Shown: one piece after another, positions 53,905 to 62,094 of the stretch | How positions within the stretch are numbered: position 1 is the stretch's first letter | How the letters are laid out: each line of letters starts with the position of its first letter | DNA from: Tardiphaga robiniae | Lineage (GTDB): Bacteria > Pseudomonadota > Alphaproteobacteria > Rhizobiales > Xanthobacteraceae | NCBI RefSeq assembly: GCF_013359755.1 | Contig: NZ_JABMCJ010000076.1 | Coordinates: 62,001 to 126,000, forward strand | DNA length: 64,000 nucleotides | Reading direction: 5' to 3' | Translations under genes and position numbers: made by a program | Notes under the pieces: generated by a model | What the model was told of the DNA's origin: nothing | The model's input: only the letters and a program-made list of their open reading frames with translations | The model's database searches: none

Positions 53905-55053
53905 ATGACATCAGCCATGCGTTCGCTTCTCCTCGCCACCGCCCTGCTCGCTGCTGCGGCCACCGCTGCGTTCGGCCAAGCGCAGCGCGACGAGGTCATC
54001 GCATCGCCAACGCTGCGCGCCAACGTCACGGTGTCCAGCGACGTGGTGCGGATTGGCGATGTCATCGACAATGCCGGCCCCACCGCGCAGATCGCAATCT
54101 ATCGGGCGCCCGATCTGGGGACCGTCGGCACGCTATCGACCGCGCAGGTCATCGCGGCGTTGCGGCAGCATCAGGTGATCGGCGTCGATACACGCGAGCT
54201 CAAGTCCATTACCGTGACACGGCTGTCGCGCAGCATCGAGAGCAAGGATATAGAGAACCAGGTCGCGCAGTCGCTGGAGAACCGCCACGGCCTTGGTGCC
54301 GCCGCCAATCTGAGCCTGACCTTCGATCGCGAAGTCCAGGGCCTGCAGCTCGACGCCAGCAATACCGGCGCGCTGCAGCCCGTCGCGGTCCGGTTCGACG
54401 CGCGCAGCGGCCGTTTCGACGTCACCTTTGCGATTGGCAACGACTCCAACGTATCTGCCACCAAGCTGCGCTTCACCGGCAGTGCCGTCGAGACCGTGGA
54501 AGCGGCGGTGCTGGTCCGCGGCGTCGAACGCAATGAAGTGCTGAAATCTTCCGATGTTGTCATCGAGCGTCGCCCGAAAGCCGAAGTCGGTAACGATGGC
54601 GTAACGCGCGACCGCGCCGTGGGCATGCAGAGCCGCCGCCAATTGCGCGCCGGTCAGGCAATCCGCAATGCCGACCTCGCCAAGCCTGACCTCGTCACCC
54701 GCGATCAGGCGGTGACGCTGATCTACGAAACCGCCGGGCTCTACCTCACGCTCCGCGGCAAGGCCATCGAAGGCGGCACCGAAGGCGACGTGGTCAATGT
54801 GATCAACCTGCAGTCCAAGCGCACCGTCTCCGGCGTCGTGGTCGGTCGCGGCCAGGTCGCCGTTTCCGCTCCGTCGCCGCGTCTCCCCGCGCAAGTAGAA
54901 GCTCCCGCGCCAACTATTGCCCCAACCCGCGAGTCTCTCCCGTCCGAAAAAATCTCCCAGGCCAGACCTCCCCTGGCCGACTCTCCCGCTGCCAACTCTC
55001 CCGTCGCGCTTGCTGCCAACGACCACGTGCCTGTTTCTCGAAAAGCTGAGTAA
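53905..55053 (+). CDS. flgA: Flagellar P-ring chaperone FlgA
   Basis: 382 residues from the ATG at 53905 (GAGGAG lies seven bases before; 53899 would add two residues). Signal peptide to about AFGQAQ. The SAF/FlgA core (about 200-305) contains VKSS-type and RAVGMQSRRQLRAGQAIRNADLAKPDLVTRDQAVTLIYETAGLYLTLRGKAIEGGTEGD. A Pro/Ser/Ala-rich tail of about 60 residues is unusual. Periplasmic chaperone for the FlgI ring. Confidence 0.93.
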   Translation: MTSAMRSLLLATALLAAAATAAFGQAQRDEVIASPTLRANVTVSSDVVRIGDVIDNAGPTAQIAIYRAPDLGTVGTLSTAQVIAALRQHQVIGVDTRELKSITVTRLSRSIESKDIENQVAQSLENRHGLGAAANLSLTFDREVQGLQLDASNTGALQPVAVRFDARSGRFDVTFAIGNDSNVSATKLRFTGSAVETVEAAVLVRGVERNEVLKSSDVVIERRPKAEVGNDGVTRDRAVGMQSRRQLRAGQAIRNADLAKPDLVTRDQAVTLIYETAGLYLTLRGKAIEGGTEGDVVNVINLQSKRTVSGVVVGRGQVAVSAPSPRLPAQVEAPAPTIAPTRESLPSEKISQARPPLADSPAANSPVALAANDHVPVSRKAE

Positions 55054-55058
55054 AGTTG

Positions 55059-55811
55059 ATGTTCCAGTTCCATCGTCCCTTCGCCACCGGCGCTGCGCTT
55101 CTGACGGTCGGCCTTGCTGCCAGCGGCTGTTCATCGATCGACCGTCTCGCGTCCATCGGCGAGAAACCGGCGCTCACGGCGATCGAAAACCCGACGACAC
55201 AGCCCGGCTACAAGCCGGTGCAGATGCCAATGCCAAAGCCGGAGGTCGCATCCTACAACGCCAACTCGCTATGGCGCAGCGGATCACGCGCGTTCTTCAA
55301 GGATCAGCGCGCGCGTCAGATCGGTGACATTCTCACGGTCACCGTGAATTTCACCGACAAGGCCAATATCGCCAACGAGACCCAGCGCAGCCGCACCAAT
55401 ACGGAGAACTCGGGGATCACCGACTTTGCGGGCAGCAAGCTGCTGACAGGTTCGGCCGCCTCGGTCTTGCCCGGCCGTCTGCTGACGGCTGATGGATCGT
55501 CGTCGAGCGACGGCAAGGGATCGGTCGCACGGCAGGAAGCGTTGCAAACCAGCGTCGCCGCTGTCGTCACCCAATTGCTGCCGAACGGCAATCTCGTGGT
55601 CGAGGGCAAGCAGGAAATCCGCGTCAACTACGAGATCCGCGAACTGATCGTCGCCGGCATCGTGCGCCCGGAAGACATTCAGAGCGACAACACCATCGAC
55701 AGCGCCAAGATCGCCCAGGCCCGCATCGCCTATGGCGGTCGCGGTCAGATTTCGGACGTCCAGCAGCCGCGCTACGGCCAGCAAGTGATGGACGTGCTGC
55801 TGCCCTTCTAA
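55059..55811 (+). CDS. flgH: Flagellar L-ring protein FlgH
   Basis: 250 residues from the ATG at 55059 (a TTG directly before is possible). The lipobox is LAASGC with lipid-modified Cys24. The body contains WRSGSRAFFKDQRARQIGDILTVTVNFTDKANIANETQR and ends IAYGGRGQISDVQQPRYGQQVMDVLLPF, which identify FlgH. Outer-membrane ring of the basal body. It ends the flgF operon; a hairpin follows. Confidence 0.97.
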   Translation: MFQFHRPFATGAALLTVGLAASGCSSIDRLASIGEKPALTAIENPTTQPGYKPVQMPMPKPEVASYNANSLWRSGSRAFFKDQRARQIGDILTVTVNFTDKANIANETQRSRTNTENSGITDFAGSKLLTGSAASVLPGRLLTADGSSSSDGKGSVARQEALQTSVAAVVTQLLPNGNLVVEGKQEIRVNYEIRELIVAGIVRPEDIQSDNTIDSAKIAQARIAYGGRGQISDVQQPRYGQQVMDVLLPF

Positions 55812-55865
55812 CGTTACGAGCTCCCACATCTCATCGTGCTCCCACGCGATGAGGTGTTCACGCGC

Positions 55866-55896
55866 GGCCTTCCGTCAGCTCCCCTGGCGGAAGGCC
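55866..55896. terminator. Hairpin after flgH
   Basis: GGCCTTCCG and CGGAAGGCC form a 9-bp stem with a 13-base loop. The following GTCGTCGTTC has few T residues, so it is a weak candidate. Lies between convergent flgH and the hydratase gene. Confidence 0.4.
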
Positions 55897-55938
55897 GTCG
55901 TCGTTCTGGACAGACTCGAAACGCGGCGCAATCATTCG

Positions 55939-56727
55939 TCAGCTCTTGAAATCCACCTCGACGCTGCCCAGTCCGAGCAATTCCATTCGGACGTGATCTC
56001 CGGCACTGAGCCACGCCGTTTGCACTAGGCTGCCCGTCAGTACGAAGTCTCCGGCGCGCAATATCTTGTCTCGGGCCGCGAGATGGTTGGCAAGCCAAGC
56101 CAGTGCATGATGTGGATGACCAAGAACATCGGCGCCATTGCCGCGCCCCACTTCCGTGCCGTTAACGACGGCACGTCCAATCACCGACAGAAGATCAGGC
56201 GCCTTGCCACGAGTAACAGGCGCACCCAGAACACATCCTGCCGCAAAGAAATCATCTGCGATCAGTGTCGGCGCATCCATACTGCGCCAGTCCGCATAAC
56301 GATCATCGACGATCTCGATAGCCGGATGGTAGGCATCGATCGCTGTTGCGACGTCATCAGCTGTGAACGGCTCGCCCGACGGCATCAGATCGCTCGCGAG
56401 CTGGACCGCAATTTCACACTCCACGCCGACATGTACATAATCGTTGTAGCGCAGCGACGTTCCGGCGGCATGAACACCGCTCATATAGAGTCCGCCGGCG
56501 CAAGGATGCGAAATACCGAGATATTGCTGCATCACCGCGCTTGTGCAGCCGATCTTGTAACCGACCTGCAAGCCGAAATCGGGCGACAGCAAATTGTGAA
56601 GCGCGTCCTGTACGCGATAGCCATCGGCCTCGTCATGCGGGACCGCGTCTGGCGGCAATACGGCGAGCGGCGTGCGGTTATGGCGGACGTAAGCCAGGAT
56701 TTCGGCGATCGCGAGATACTTTTCCAT
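55939..56727 (-). CDS. 2-keto-4-pentenoate hydratase-like protein (MhpD)
   Basis: 262 residues of the FAH-fold hydratase/decarboxylase family. Segments GYRVQDALHNLL, VGYKIGCTSAVMQQYLGI, YMSGVHAAGTSLRYNDYVHVGVECEIAVQLASDLM and GHPHHALAWLANHLAARDKILRAGDFVLTGSL match MhpD-type enzymes. They hydrate 2-oxopent-4-enoate in meta-cleavage pathways. It stands inside the flagellar region without pathway partners; a link to the VOC/FAH block at 19-23 kb is only speculative. Confidence 0.92.
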   Translation of the reverse strand: MEKYLAIAEILAYVRHNRTPLAVLPPDAVPHDEADGYRVQDALHNLLSPDFGLQVGYKIGCTSAVMQQYLGISHPCAGGLYMSGVHAAGTSLRYNDYVHVGVECEIAVQLASDLMPSGEPFTADDVATAIDAYHPAIEIVDDRYADWRSMDAPTLIADDFFAAGCVLGAPVTRGKAPDLLSVIGRAVVNGTEVGRGNGADVLGHPHHALAWLANHLAARDKILRAGDFVLTGSLVQTAWLSAGDHVRMELLGLGSVEVDFKS

Positions 56728-56866
56728 CGGCGGTCCCTTCGCTCGTCACACGGCTCATGCCGACATATGACTAACGGGTAGCGACCACCATCCTGCTTGG
56801 CAACGGTGCGCAGCGTTGCTAGCGCGAACCGACGCTCGCGCCACTGCAACTCCTCGATTCTGGAGT

Positions 56867-57130
56867 TCAGCCGAAGACCCTGGTCAGGTCTTCATGAAGT
56901 CGCCTCATCCCGGCGGGTCCGGTGAATATCTCCTTCACCTCGGCAAGAGCCTCTGTGGTCAGGACGTCTTCAGAACGCCGGCCCTGCGCAGCAGTCGCAA
57001 GGATGCGCGAGGCGATCGCGGCCTGATTGCAGGAGGTGCGGTGCTGCTCCGGCACCCTTGCGACGACCTTTTGAAGAACATTCCGCATCAGCGCGATCGT
57101 ATCGGGATCATAAGAGGCAGGCGCAGCCAT
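56867..57130 (-). CDS. Small hypothetical protein
   Basis: 87 residues, mostly helical, starting MAAPASYDPDTIALMRNVLQ. A strong GGGAGG Shine-Dalgarno lies before the ATG. No signal peptide. No domain recognised. It runs in the same direction as the hydratase but is 140 bases away. Confidence 0.6.
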   Translation of the reverse strand: MAAPASYDPDTIALMRNVLQKVVARVPEQHRTSCNQAAIASRILATAAQGRRSEDVLTTEALAEVKEIFTGPAGMRRLHEDLTRVFG

Positions 57131-57289
57131 TGTTCATCCTCCCGTTTTTTTCTGGAGCAAGCCTACGTCCTATCGGCGAATGATGACGTTCATATTCCCG
57201 TGTTTAAGAATGTCGCCGTGCTGCAGTGCAGTCATCGCAGATCACTGCATCGCACAGCATGCGTGATTGCCTTCCGGAACTCCGAAATG

Positions 57290-57320
57290 AAAAACGGCCG
57301 CCCGATGGGGCGGCCGTTTG
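57290..57320 (-). terminator. Rho-independent terminator of dksA
   Basis: On the minus strand ACGGCCGCCC-CATC-GGGCGGCCGT is followed by TTTTCATTT. The stem is a perfect 10 bp and lies 14 bases after the dksA stop. Confidence 0.85.
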
Positions 57321-57332
57321 GCATCTGAAAGA

Positions 57333-57749
57333 CTATTCGTCGCGATAGACCTTTTCGCGCTTCTCGTGGCGCTCCTGAGCTTCCACGGAGAGTGTTGCGA
57401 TCGGGCGGGCTTCTAGCCGCTTGAGCGAGATCGGCTCGCCGGTCTCCTCGCAATAGCCGTAGGTATTATCCTCGATGCGCAGCAGCGCGGCGTCGATCTT
57501 GGAGATCAGCTTGCGCTGCCGGTCGCGCGCCCGCAGTTCGATGGCGCGGTCGGTTTCCGACGATGCACGGTCGGCGAGGTCGGGGTGATTGACGTTCTCC
57601 TCCTGCAAAGCCTGCAGGGTGAGTTTCGATTCACGGAGGATTTCTTCCTTCCAGGCCAGCAATTTCGCGCGGAAATAGTCGCGCTGCCGGTCGTTCATGA
57701 AAGGCTCTTTTTCGGAGGGGCGATAGCTTTTCAACTTGTCCAAGGCCAA
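57333..57749 (-). CDS. dksA: RNA polymerase-binding factor DksA
   Basis: 138 residues from a TTG at 57749. The later ATG (57698) would drop the LDKLKSYRPSEKEPF segment that corresponds to the E. coli N-terminus, so the TTG or an upstream non-ATG start is preferred. The coiled coil runs about 20-95 with LADRASSETDRAIELRARDRQRKL at the tip. The zinc-finger region YGYCEETGEPISLKRLEARPIATLSVEAQERHEKREK keeps one cysteine out of four, as in other alphaproteobacterial DksA proteins. It sits in the secondary channel and works with ppGpp. Confidence 0.93.
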   Translation of the reverse strand: MALDKLKSYRPSEKEPFMNDRQRDYFRAKLLAWKEEILRESKLTLQALQEENVNHPDLADRASSETDRAIELRARDRQRKLISKIDAALLRIEDNTYGYCEETGEPISLKRLEARPIATLSVEAQERHEKREKVYRDE

Positions 57750-57991
57750 TCCATCTATGCGTGCAAGGCGCCGGAAATGACCGGCCGCGCCGCAGCTTAT
57801 ATAGCGACGTCATGTGACAGACAATAACGTCAGGATACCTCCAGAACCGCCGTCCACCGCCCGGTTTCATGGTCGGAACCGTGCTGCTGCAGCGCACCAC
57901 AACCCCGGCGCGGTCCATTGGTCCAAGAGCCATCCGAGCAGCCATACGGCTTATGCGGGTTTCAGCCGCGCTTGGGGCCGGCCTCGCCGAC

Positions 57992-58402
57992 TTAGACCTG
58001 GCCGGCCTTGGCCAGCTCAACTTCGACCCGGAGCTCGATCTCGGAGAGCACGGCGTCCAGACCGGGTTCGCCGGATGATTCCTTGAGGTTGGCTGCCGCA
58101 CTGCGCAACCGCGCCACCATGGCCGGATTGATCGAGCCCGTGAGCAGGCCGATCTTAAGTTCGTCGAGGACATCGAGCGCGCCACGGCCGCGCTTCACCG
58201 AGCGCTTGCGCCGCTCCACGGGATCTTCGACGCTCTGCATGGCCAGAAGCGCATCGATGCTGTTGGCCGCCCGGGGCGCTACGGTCGGTTTGGTCTCGGA
58301 GGTCGGTGTCGCATCAGGCAACGAAAACCCGGTCGAACTGGTTTTCTTCGCTCCTGACGACGGGGCTCCGAATGTAGTGCCGTTCGGTCCGTAAATGCGC
58401 AT
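57992..58402 (-). CDS. fliX: Flagellar assembly regulator FliX
   Basis: 136 residues from the ATG at 58402 (MRIYGPNGTTFG, the FliX opening). The C-terminal helical part contains VERRKRSVKRGRGALDVLDELKIGLLTGSI. In Caulobacter FliX couples early basal-body assembly to FlbD, the activator of sigma-54 flagellar promoters. Here fliX is divergent from flgI, as in Caulobacter, with a CtrA-type motif and an RpoN promoter between them. Confidence 0.93.
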   Translation of the reverse strand: MRIYGPNGTTFGAPSSGAKKTSSTGFSLPDATPTSETKPTVAPRAANSIDALLAMQSVEDPVERRKRSVKRGRGALDVLDELKIGLLTGSINPAMVARLRSAAANLKESSGEPGLDAVLSEIELRVEVELAKAGQV

Positions 58403-58509
58403 CGGCGTGTCCAGCGAGGGTGATGGCCGATCCCGGCCCACGGCGGCTTGCCGTCCGCTCAGTACCATCGCGAGCGTAAACGGACCTCCAACCGGAAAGG
58501 TCGTCTTTT

Positions 58510-58528
58510 ATGGTTAATCAATCGTAAA
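58510..58528. promoter_or_regulatory. CtrA-type box upstream of fliX
   Basis: ATGGTTAA (TTAACCAT toward fliX) overlaps TTAATCAATCGTAAA, a TTAA-N7-TTAA with one changed base. It lies about 108-126 bases before fliX. Confidence 0.55.
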
Positions 58529-58643
58529 CGGCCCGGCAAAATCTGCCGCAGGCGGCACTTTCGCCGGAGCGCAAGCCGCTTGTCCAGCCCCAGATCCTTT
58601 ATCATTCACATTATAAATCAACGTCTTATACCGATTTAGAACG

Positions 58644-58660
58644 CTGGCACGGCACTCGCA
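58644..58660 (+). promoter_or_regulatory. RpoN (sigma-54) promoter of flgI
   Basis: CTGGCACGGCACTCGCA has GG and GC exactly ten bases apart and one mismatch to the YTGGCACGRNNNTTGCW consensus, the same mismatch as in the flgF promoter. It lies 70 bases before the flgI ATG. Confidence 0.78.
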
Positions 58661-58729
58661 TAGTGAAGGCTGGATCGTCGTCATGGGAGTGGCGAGCGGT
58701 CCAGTGAAGACCTCAGCGGGGAGCAGAGG

Positions 58730-59854
58730 ATGCCGAGCCTACCTTCGATCCGATTCTGTCAGACGGCCTGTGCGGTGCTGCTCGTGCTGCTCGTGCAGGC
58801 GGTGTCGGCACATGCGACGTCGCGGATCAAGGATCTTGCCAATATCGAAGGCGTCCGGCAGAACCAGCTGATCGGCTACGGCCTCGTGGTCGGCCTCAAC
58901 GGCACCGGCGACACCCTCAACAACATCCCGTTCACCCGCCAGTCGCTGCAGGCGATGCTGGAACGCATGGGCGTCAACATTCGTGGCCAGACGCTGCGCA
59001 CCGGCAACGTGGCCGCCGTCATGGTCACCGGCAACCTGCCCGCCTTCGGCACCCAGGGCACCCGCATGGACGTCACCGTCTCGGCGCTTGGCGATGCCAA
59101 GAACCTGACCGGCGGCACCCTGCTGGTCACCCCCCTGCTCGGCGCCGACGGCAATGTCTACGCCGTTGCCCAGGGCTCCCTCGCCATCAATGGCTTTGCC
59201 GCCGAAGGCGCTGCCGCCAGCATCACCCGCGGCGTGCCGACCGTTGGCCGCATCGCCAATGGCGCCATTATCGAGCGCGAGATCGAATTCGCGCTGAACC
59301 GCCTGCCCAATGTGCGCCTCGCGCTGCGCAACCCCGACTTCACCACCGCCAAGCGCATTGCCGCCGCCGTCAACGACTTTCTGGGATCCAAGACCGCCGA
59401 ACCGATCGATCCTTCCACCGTGCAGCTATCGATCCCGCCGGAGTTCAAGGGCAACGTTGTTGCCCTACTCACCGAGATCGAGCAGTTGCAGGTCGAACCG
59501 GATCTGGCCGCCAAGATCATCATCGACGAACGCTCCGGGATCATCGTGATGGGCCGCGACGTCCGCGTCGCCACTGTCGCCGTGGCGCAAGGCAATCTCA
59601 CCGTGACGATTTCGGAGAGCGCCAATGTCAGCCAGCCCAATGCATTCTCCAACGGCCGCACTGTCGTCACGCCAAGCACACGTGTCGGCGTGACCGAAGA
59701 CGGCAAGAAATTCGCTTTGGTGAAGGACGGCGTTTCGCTGCAGCAGCTCGTCGACGGCCTCAACGGACTCGGCATCGGCCCGCGCGACCTGATCGGCATC
59801 CTGCAGGCCATCAAGGCCGCAGGCGCCATCCAGGCCGACATCGAGGTAATGTGA
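58730..59854 (+). CDS. flgI: Flagellar P-ring protein FlgI
   Basis: 374 residues with a signal peptide (to about AVSAHA). The mature protein starts TSRIKDLANIEGVRQNQLIGYGLVVGLNGTGD, the FlgI hallmark, and ends LVDGLNGLGIGPRDLIGILQAIKAAGAIQADIEVM. It forms the ring in the peptidoglycan layer. It overlaps the next gene at ATGA. Confidence 0.99.
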   Translation: MPSLPSIRFCQTACAVLLVLLVQAVSAHATSRIKDLANIEGVRQNQLIGYGLVVGLNGTGDTLNNIPFTRQSLQAMLERMGVNIRGQTLRTGNVAAVMVTGNLPAFGTQGTRMDVTVSALGDAKNLTGGTLLVTPLLGADGNVYAVAQGSLAINGFAAEGAAASITRGVPTVGRIANGAIIEREIEFALNRLPNVRLALRNPDFTTAKRIAAAVNDFLGSKTAEPIDPSTVQLSIPPEFKGNVVALLTEIEQLQVEPDLAAKIIIDERSGIIVMGRDVRVATVAVAQGNLTVTISESANVSQPNAFSNGRTVVTPSTRVGVTEDGKKFALVKDGVSLQQLVDGLNGLGIGPRDLIGILQAIKAAGAIQADIEVM

Positions 59855-60201
59855 TGAACGTCAACACCGCTGTCGCCGCTTATCAGGCCAAGCACCCGAC
59901 CATCAACGGCCGCCCCGATCAGAACCTGATCGATGCGCTGCAGAAAGTATCGCCGCAAGCTCAGGCCAAGACGCGCAAGCAGTCCGAAGACTTCGAGGCG
60001 ATGTTCATCAACACGATGTTCTCGCAGATGACATCGGGCATCAAGGGCGAAGGCCCGTTCGGCGACACCACCGGCACCGGTGCCTGGCGCTCGATGCTGA
60101 CAGACGAATATTCGAAGTCCTTCGCCAAGGCCGGCGGCGTCGGCATCTCCAACGAAGTCTTTCGTTCACTCATCATCCAGCAAGCCAATCGCGCCAGCTG
60201 A
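59854..60201 (+). CDS. flgJ: Rod-binding protein, FlgJ N-domain only (CheL-like)
   Basis: 115 residues from the ATG at 59854. It is only the rod-capping N-terminal domain: KQSEDFEAMFINTMFSQMTSGI and FGDTTGTGAWRSMLTDEYSKSFAKAGGVGISNEVFRSL. There is no muramidase domain, as usual in alphaproteobacteria, where a separate lytic enzyme opens the wall. Confidence 0.9.
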   Translation: MNVNTAVAAYQAKHPTINGRPDQNLIDALQKVSPQAQAKTRKQSEDFEAMFINTMFSQMTSGIKGEGPFGDTTGTGAWRSMLTDEYSKSFAKAGGVGISNEVFRSLIIQQANRAS

Positions 60202-60218
60202 TCGCAGAGGACACCGCC

Positions 60219-60713
60219 ATGAACAATGCGCAACGCCAGCAAGCCGCCCCGATCGCCGCACCGCGTTCGGTCGCGACGCTGATGGAAGCCCGTCAGCTCG
60301 CCGACGAACTCATGAAGGTGATGAACGAGTTGCTCGCCGTCATCGAACAGGAGACAACGCTGGTCCGCAACGGCCATATCCGCGAGGCCATCAAGCTCGA
60401 AGCTCCGAAGGCGGACATTTCGCGTCGCTACATTGCGATGATCTCGCTGCTCAAGATCAGCCAGACATATCTCGCGCAGACGACGCCCGACCTGCTTTCG
60501 GCCTTGCGCAAACACCATGACGTGTTCCGCGCGATGCTGCAGGTCAATCTGACCGTGCTCGCCACCGCGCATGCAGTATCGGAAGGTATCGTCCGCGGCG
60601 TCAATGCCGAGGTTCAGAAGCGTAATATCCCGCAGACCTATACGGCGGCCGGTCGGCAGGCTCAGCCGGGCCGGGTCAACATGACGCCCATTGTCGTCAG
60701 CCGGTCACTTTGA
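60219..60713 (+). CDS. FlgN-like flagellar export chaperone
   Basis: 164 residues, mainly helical. The pattern LADELMKVMNELLAVIEQETTLVRNGHIREAIKLEAPKADISRRYIAMI resembles the FlgN fold, which chaperones hook-associated proteins FlgK and FlgL. Identification rests on helix pattern and position after flgJ; no catalytic motif. The C-terminal end is variable. Confidence 0.7.
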   Translation: MNNAQRQQAAPIAAPRSVATLMEARQLADELMKVMNELLAVIEQETTLVRNGHIREAIKLEAPKADISRRYIAMISLLKISQTYLAQTTPDLLSALRKHHDVFRAMLQVNLTVLATAHAVSEGIVRGVNAEVQKRNIPQTYTAAGRQAQPGRVNMTPIVVSRSL

Positions 60714-60877
60714 TCGTATAATTGGTCATGCGACCGTGGGCGCGTTTGATGCGCCGCGGCATTGCTATCTTTTAACTTAAATTGCAGCGCGCAAGTAAGC
60801 ACCGGATTCAGCCGTTCGGTGCATAATGTCGGTTGGGAACGGGTCGGGATTTATCGAATGGAGCCAGGAGGGCTGCC

Positions 60878-61264
60878 ATGGGTGCCGACTTCAATATCAA
60901 ACCGGTGGGGGCACCGGTTGCCACACCGGTCATCAGACCCGCACCAGAAGCGGTGCGCGAAGCCGTGCCTACGCAACTCCCCCCGGACAAGACCGTGTCA
61001 GCAGCGCCCCGTGTACTGCAGCCGAACATTTCTGCGGCGAACTACCAGCAGATGGACAGCGAACGCATCTCCAAGGAAGTCATCATCGACAAGGGCGCAG
61101 GCGAGATCGTCTTCGTATCTGTGGACAAGAAGTCCAATCAGGTGATCGATCAGTATCCCGAGGAATCGCGACTGCGCTCCCGCGCCTATCTGCGCGCCAT
61201 GGACACGCTCAACCAGGACGCAAAGCTGCAGAATCGACGTATGGAGACGGATCGCAGGATCTAA
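60878..61264 (+). CDS. FlaG-like flagellar protein
   Basis: 128 residues from the ATG at 60878, preceded by CAGGAGGG. The N-terminal half is proline-rich and disordered. The C-terminal half KEVIIDKGAGEIVFVSVDKKSNQVIDQYPEESRLRSRAYLRAM has the strand pattern of FlaG (VV.KiVD..TgEVIRQIP.E...). FlaG influences filament length in other bacteria. Convergent with the orphan gene at 61273. Confidence 0.72.
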   Translation: MGADFNIKPVGAPVATPVIRPAPEAVREAVPTQLPPDKTVSAAPRVLQPNISAANYQQMDSERISKEVIIDKGAGEIVFVSVDKKSNQVIDQYPEESRLRSRAYLRAMDTLNQDAKLQNRRMETDRRI

Positions 61265-61272
61265 TGCGCTGA

Positions 61273-61632
61273 TCAGACGTCGCGCGTTGCAAAGGCCGTA
61301 TCGAGATAGGTGCCACCGGTAGCGGCGTCGGTCACGACGTTCTTGATCGTCGCCTTGTTGTTGGCCGTCATCTGGAACTTGGTGTCGCCCACGCGAAACG
61401 AGTTATCCTTGATCAGGACCTGCTGATACTTCACGGTCCCCTCGCTCTGATACTTCACCTGCGCGCGGAAGCCTTCGACCTGCGAAATCGCGACCTCGAA
61501 CTTCTTTCCATTAGCGTAGGTGCCCTGCCAACTGCCTTTGTAGGCGTCGGCATCCACCGCCACATACTTGCCTGCCGTGACCGGCGTGGTGGTCTTGTAA
61601 GCCGTTGCAAGAATGCTGAGTGCGTCTGCCAT
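61273..61632 (-). CDS. Orphan beta-rich protein in the flagellin region
   Basis: 119 residues starting MADALSILATAYKTTTPVTAG. The rest is beta-rich with YKGSWQGTYANGKKFEVAISQVEGFRAQVKYQSEGTVKYQQVLI, reminiscent of small filament- or lipocalin-like sandwiches, but no family fits. No signal peptide. The ATG at 61632 is chosen; upstream residues are not conserved-looking. A partial CtrA box (TTAA-N7-TTAC) lies upstream at 61698-61712. Confidence 0.6.
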   Translation of the reverse strand: MADALSILATAYKTTTPVTAGKYVAVDADAYKGSWQGTYANGKKFEVAISQVEGFRAQVKYQSEGTVKYQQVLIKDNSFRVGDTKFQMTANNKATIKNVVTDAATGGTYLDTAFATRDV

Positions 61633-61697
61633 CGTGCCTCGTCGCACGCGGCTTCGAATCGCCGCGCCTGTCAGGCGCCATTAGGCCGCGCCAACCA

Positions 61698-61712
61698 TTA
61701 AGCTAAAGTTAC
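61698..61712. promoter_or_regulatory. Partial CtrA-type box upstream of the 61273 gene
   Basis: TTAAGCTAAAGTTAC matches TTAA-N7-TTAA except in the last base. It lies about 66 bases before the orphan gene's start and in the flaF downstream region. Confidence 0.35.
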
Positions 61713-61725
61713 AGTGTCGACACGC

Positions 61726-62091
61726 TCACGGGCGACCGGACAGTCCCGCCGCAATATTGCGGTTGATGTCGATGAGCGCTTGCAGATGTTCCACCTGGCG
61801 GACCTGCTGAAGCGCGGTGCACTGCGTCAGAACAAAAATGCCGATATTGGCGATATTCTGCCGGATCTCGATCGATTCCGGATTCTGATCATTCATGGCA
61901 TCGCCGACGAAGATGGACCAGAGCTTGCGATTGAACAGAAGAGCGTCGTCGAGACCAGCATCGGTATGGTCCCAATTTTCCACGACGTCCTGCAACTTGC
62001 GCGCTGCTTTCAGAAGGGCCTGGGCTTCGATGTCTCTCGGTGTCGCCGTGGTCTGCGCAGTACGCGCGTAAGCTTGAGCACCGATCGACAT
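61726..62091 (-). CDS. flaF: Flagellar biosynthesis regulator FlaF
   Basis: 121 residues, all helical. It opens MSIGAQAYARTAQTTATPRDIEAQALLKAARKLQD and continues with LFNRKLWSIFVGDAMNDQNPES, hallmarks of FlaF, which promotes flagellin translation and secretion and opposes FlbT. It starts three bases after the flbT stop. Confidence 0.95.
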   Translation of the reverse strand: MSIGAQAYARTAQTTATPRDIEAQALLKAARKLQDVVENWDHTDAGLDDALLFNRKLWSIFVGDAMNDQNPESIEIRQNIANIGIFVLTQCTALQQVRQVEHLQALIDINRNIAAGLSGRP

Positions 62092-62094
62092 TCG

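Larger units (their letters stand above)
58403..58729. other. Divergent control region between fliX and flgI
   Basis: About 330 bases with no gene. It holds the CtrA-type box at 58510-58528 and the RpoN promoter at 58644-58660. Confidence 0.65.

Noticed and set aside
60737-60753. RpoN promoter before the FlaG-like gene
   Set aside because: GG and GC have the right spacing but five consensus positions differ (for example GGGCGCG instead of TGGCACG).
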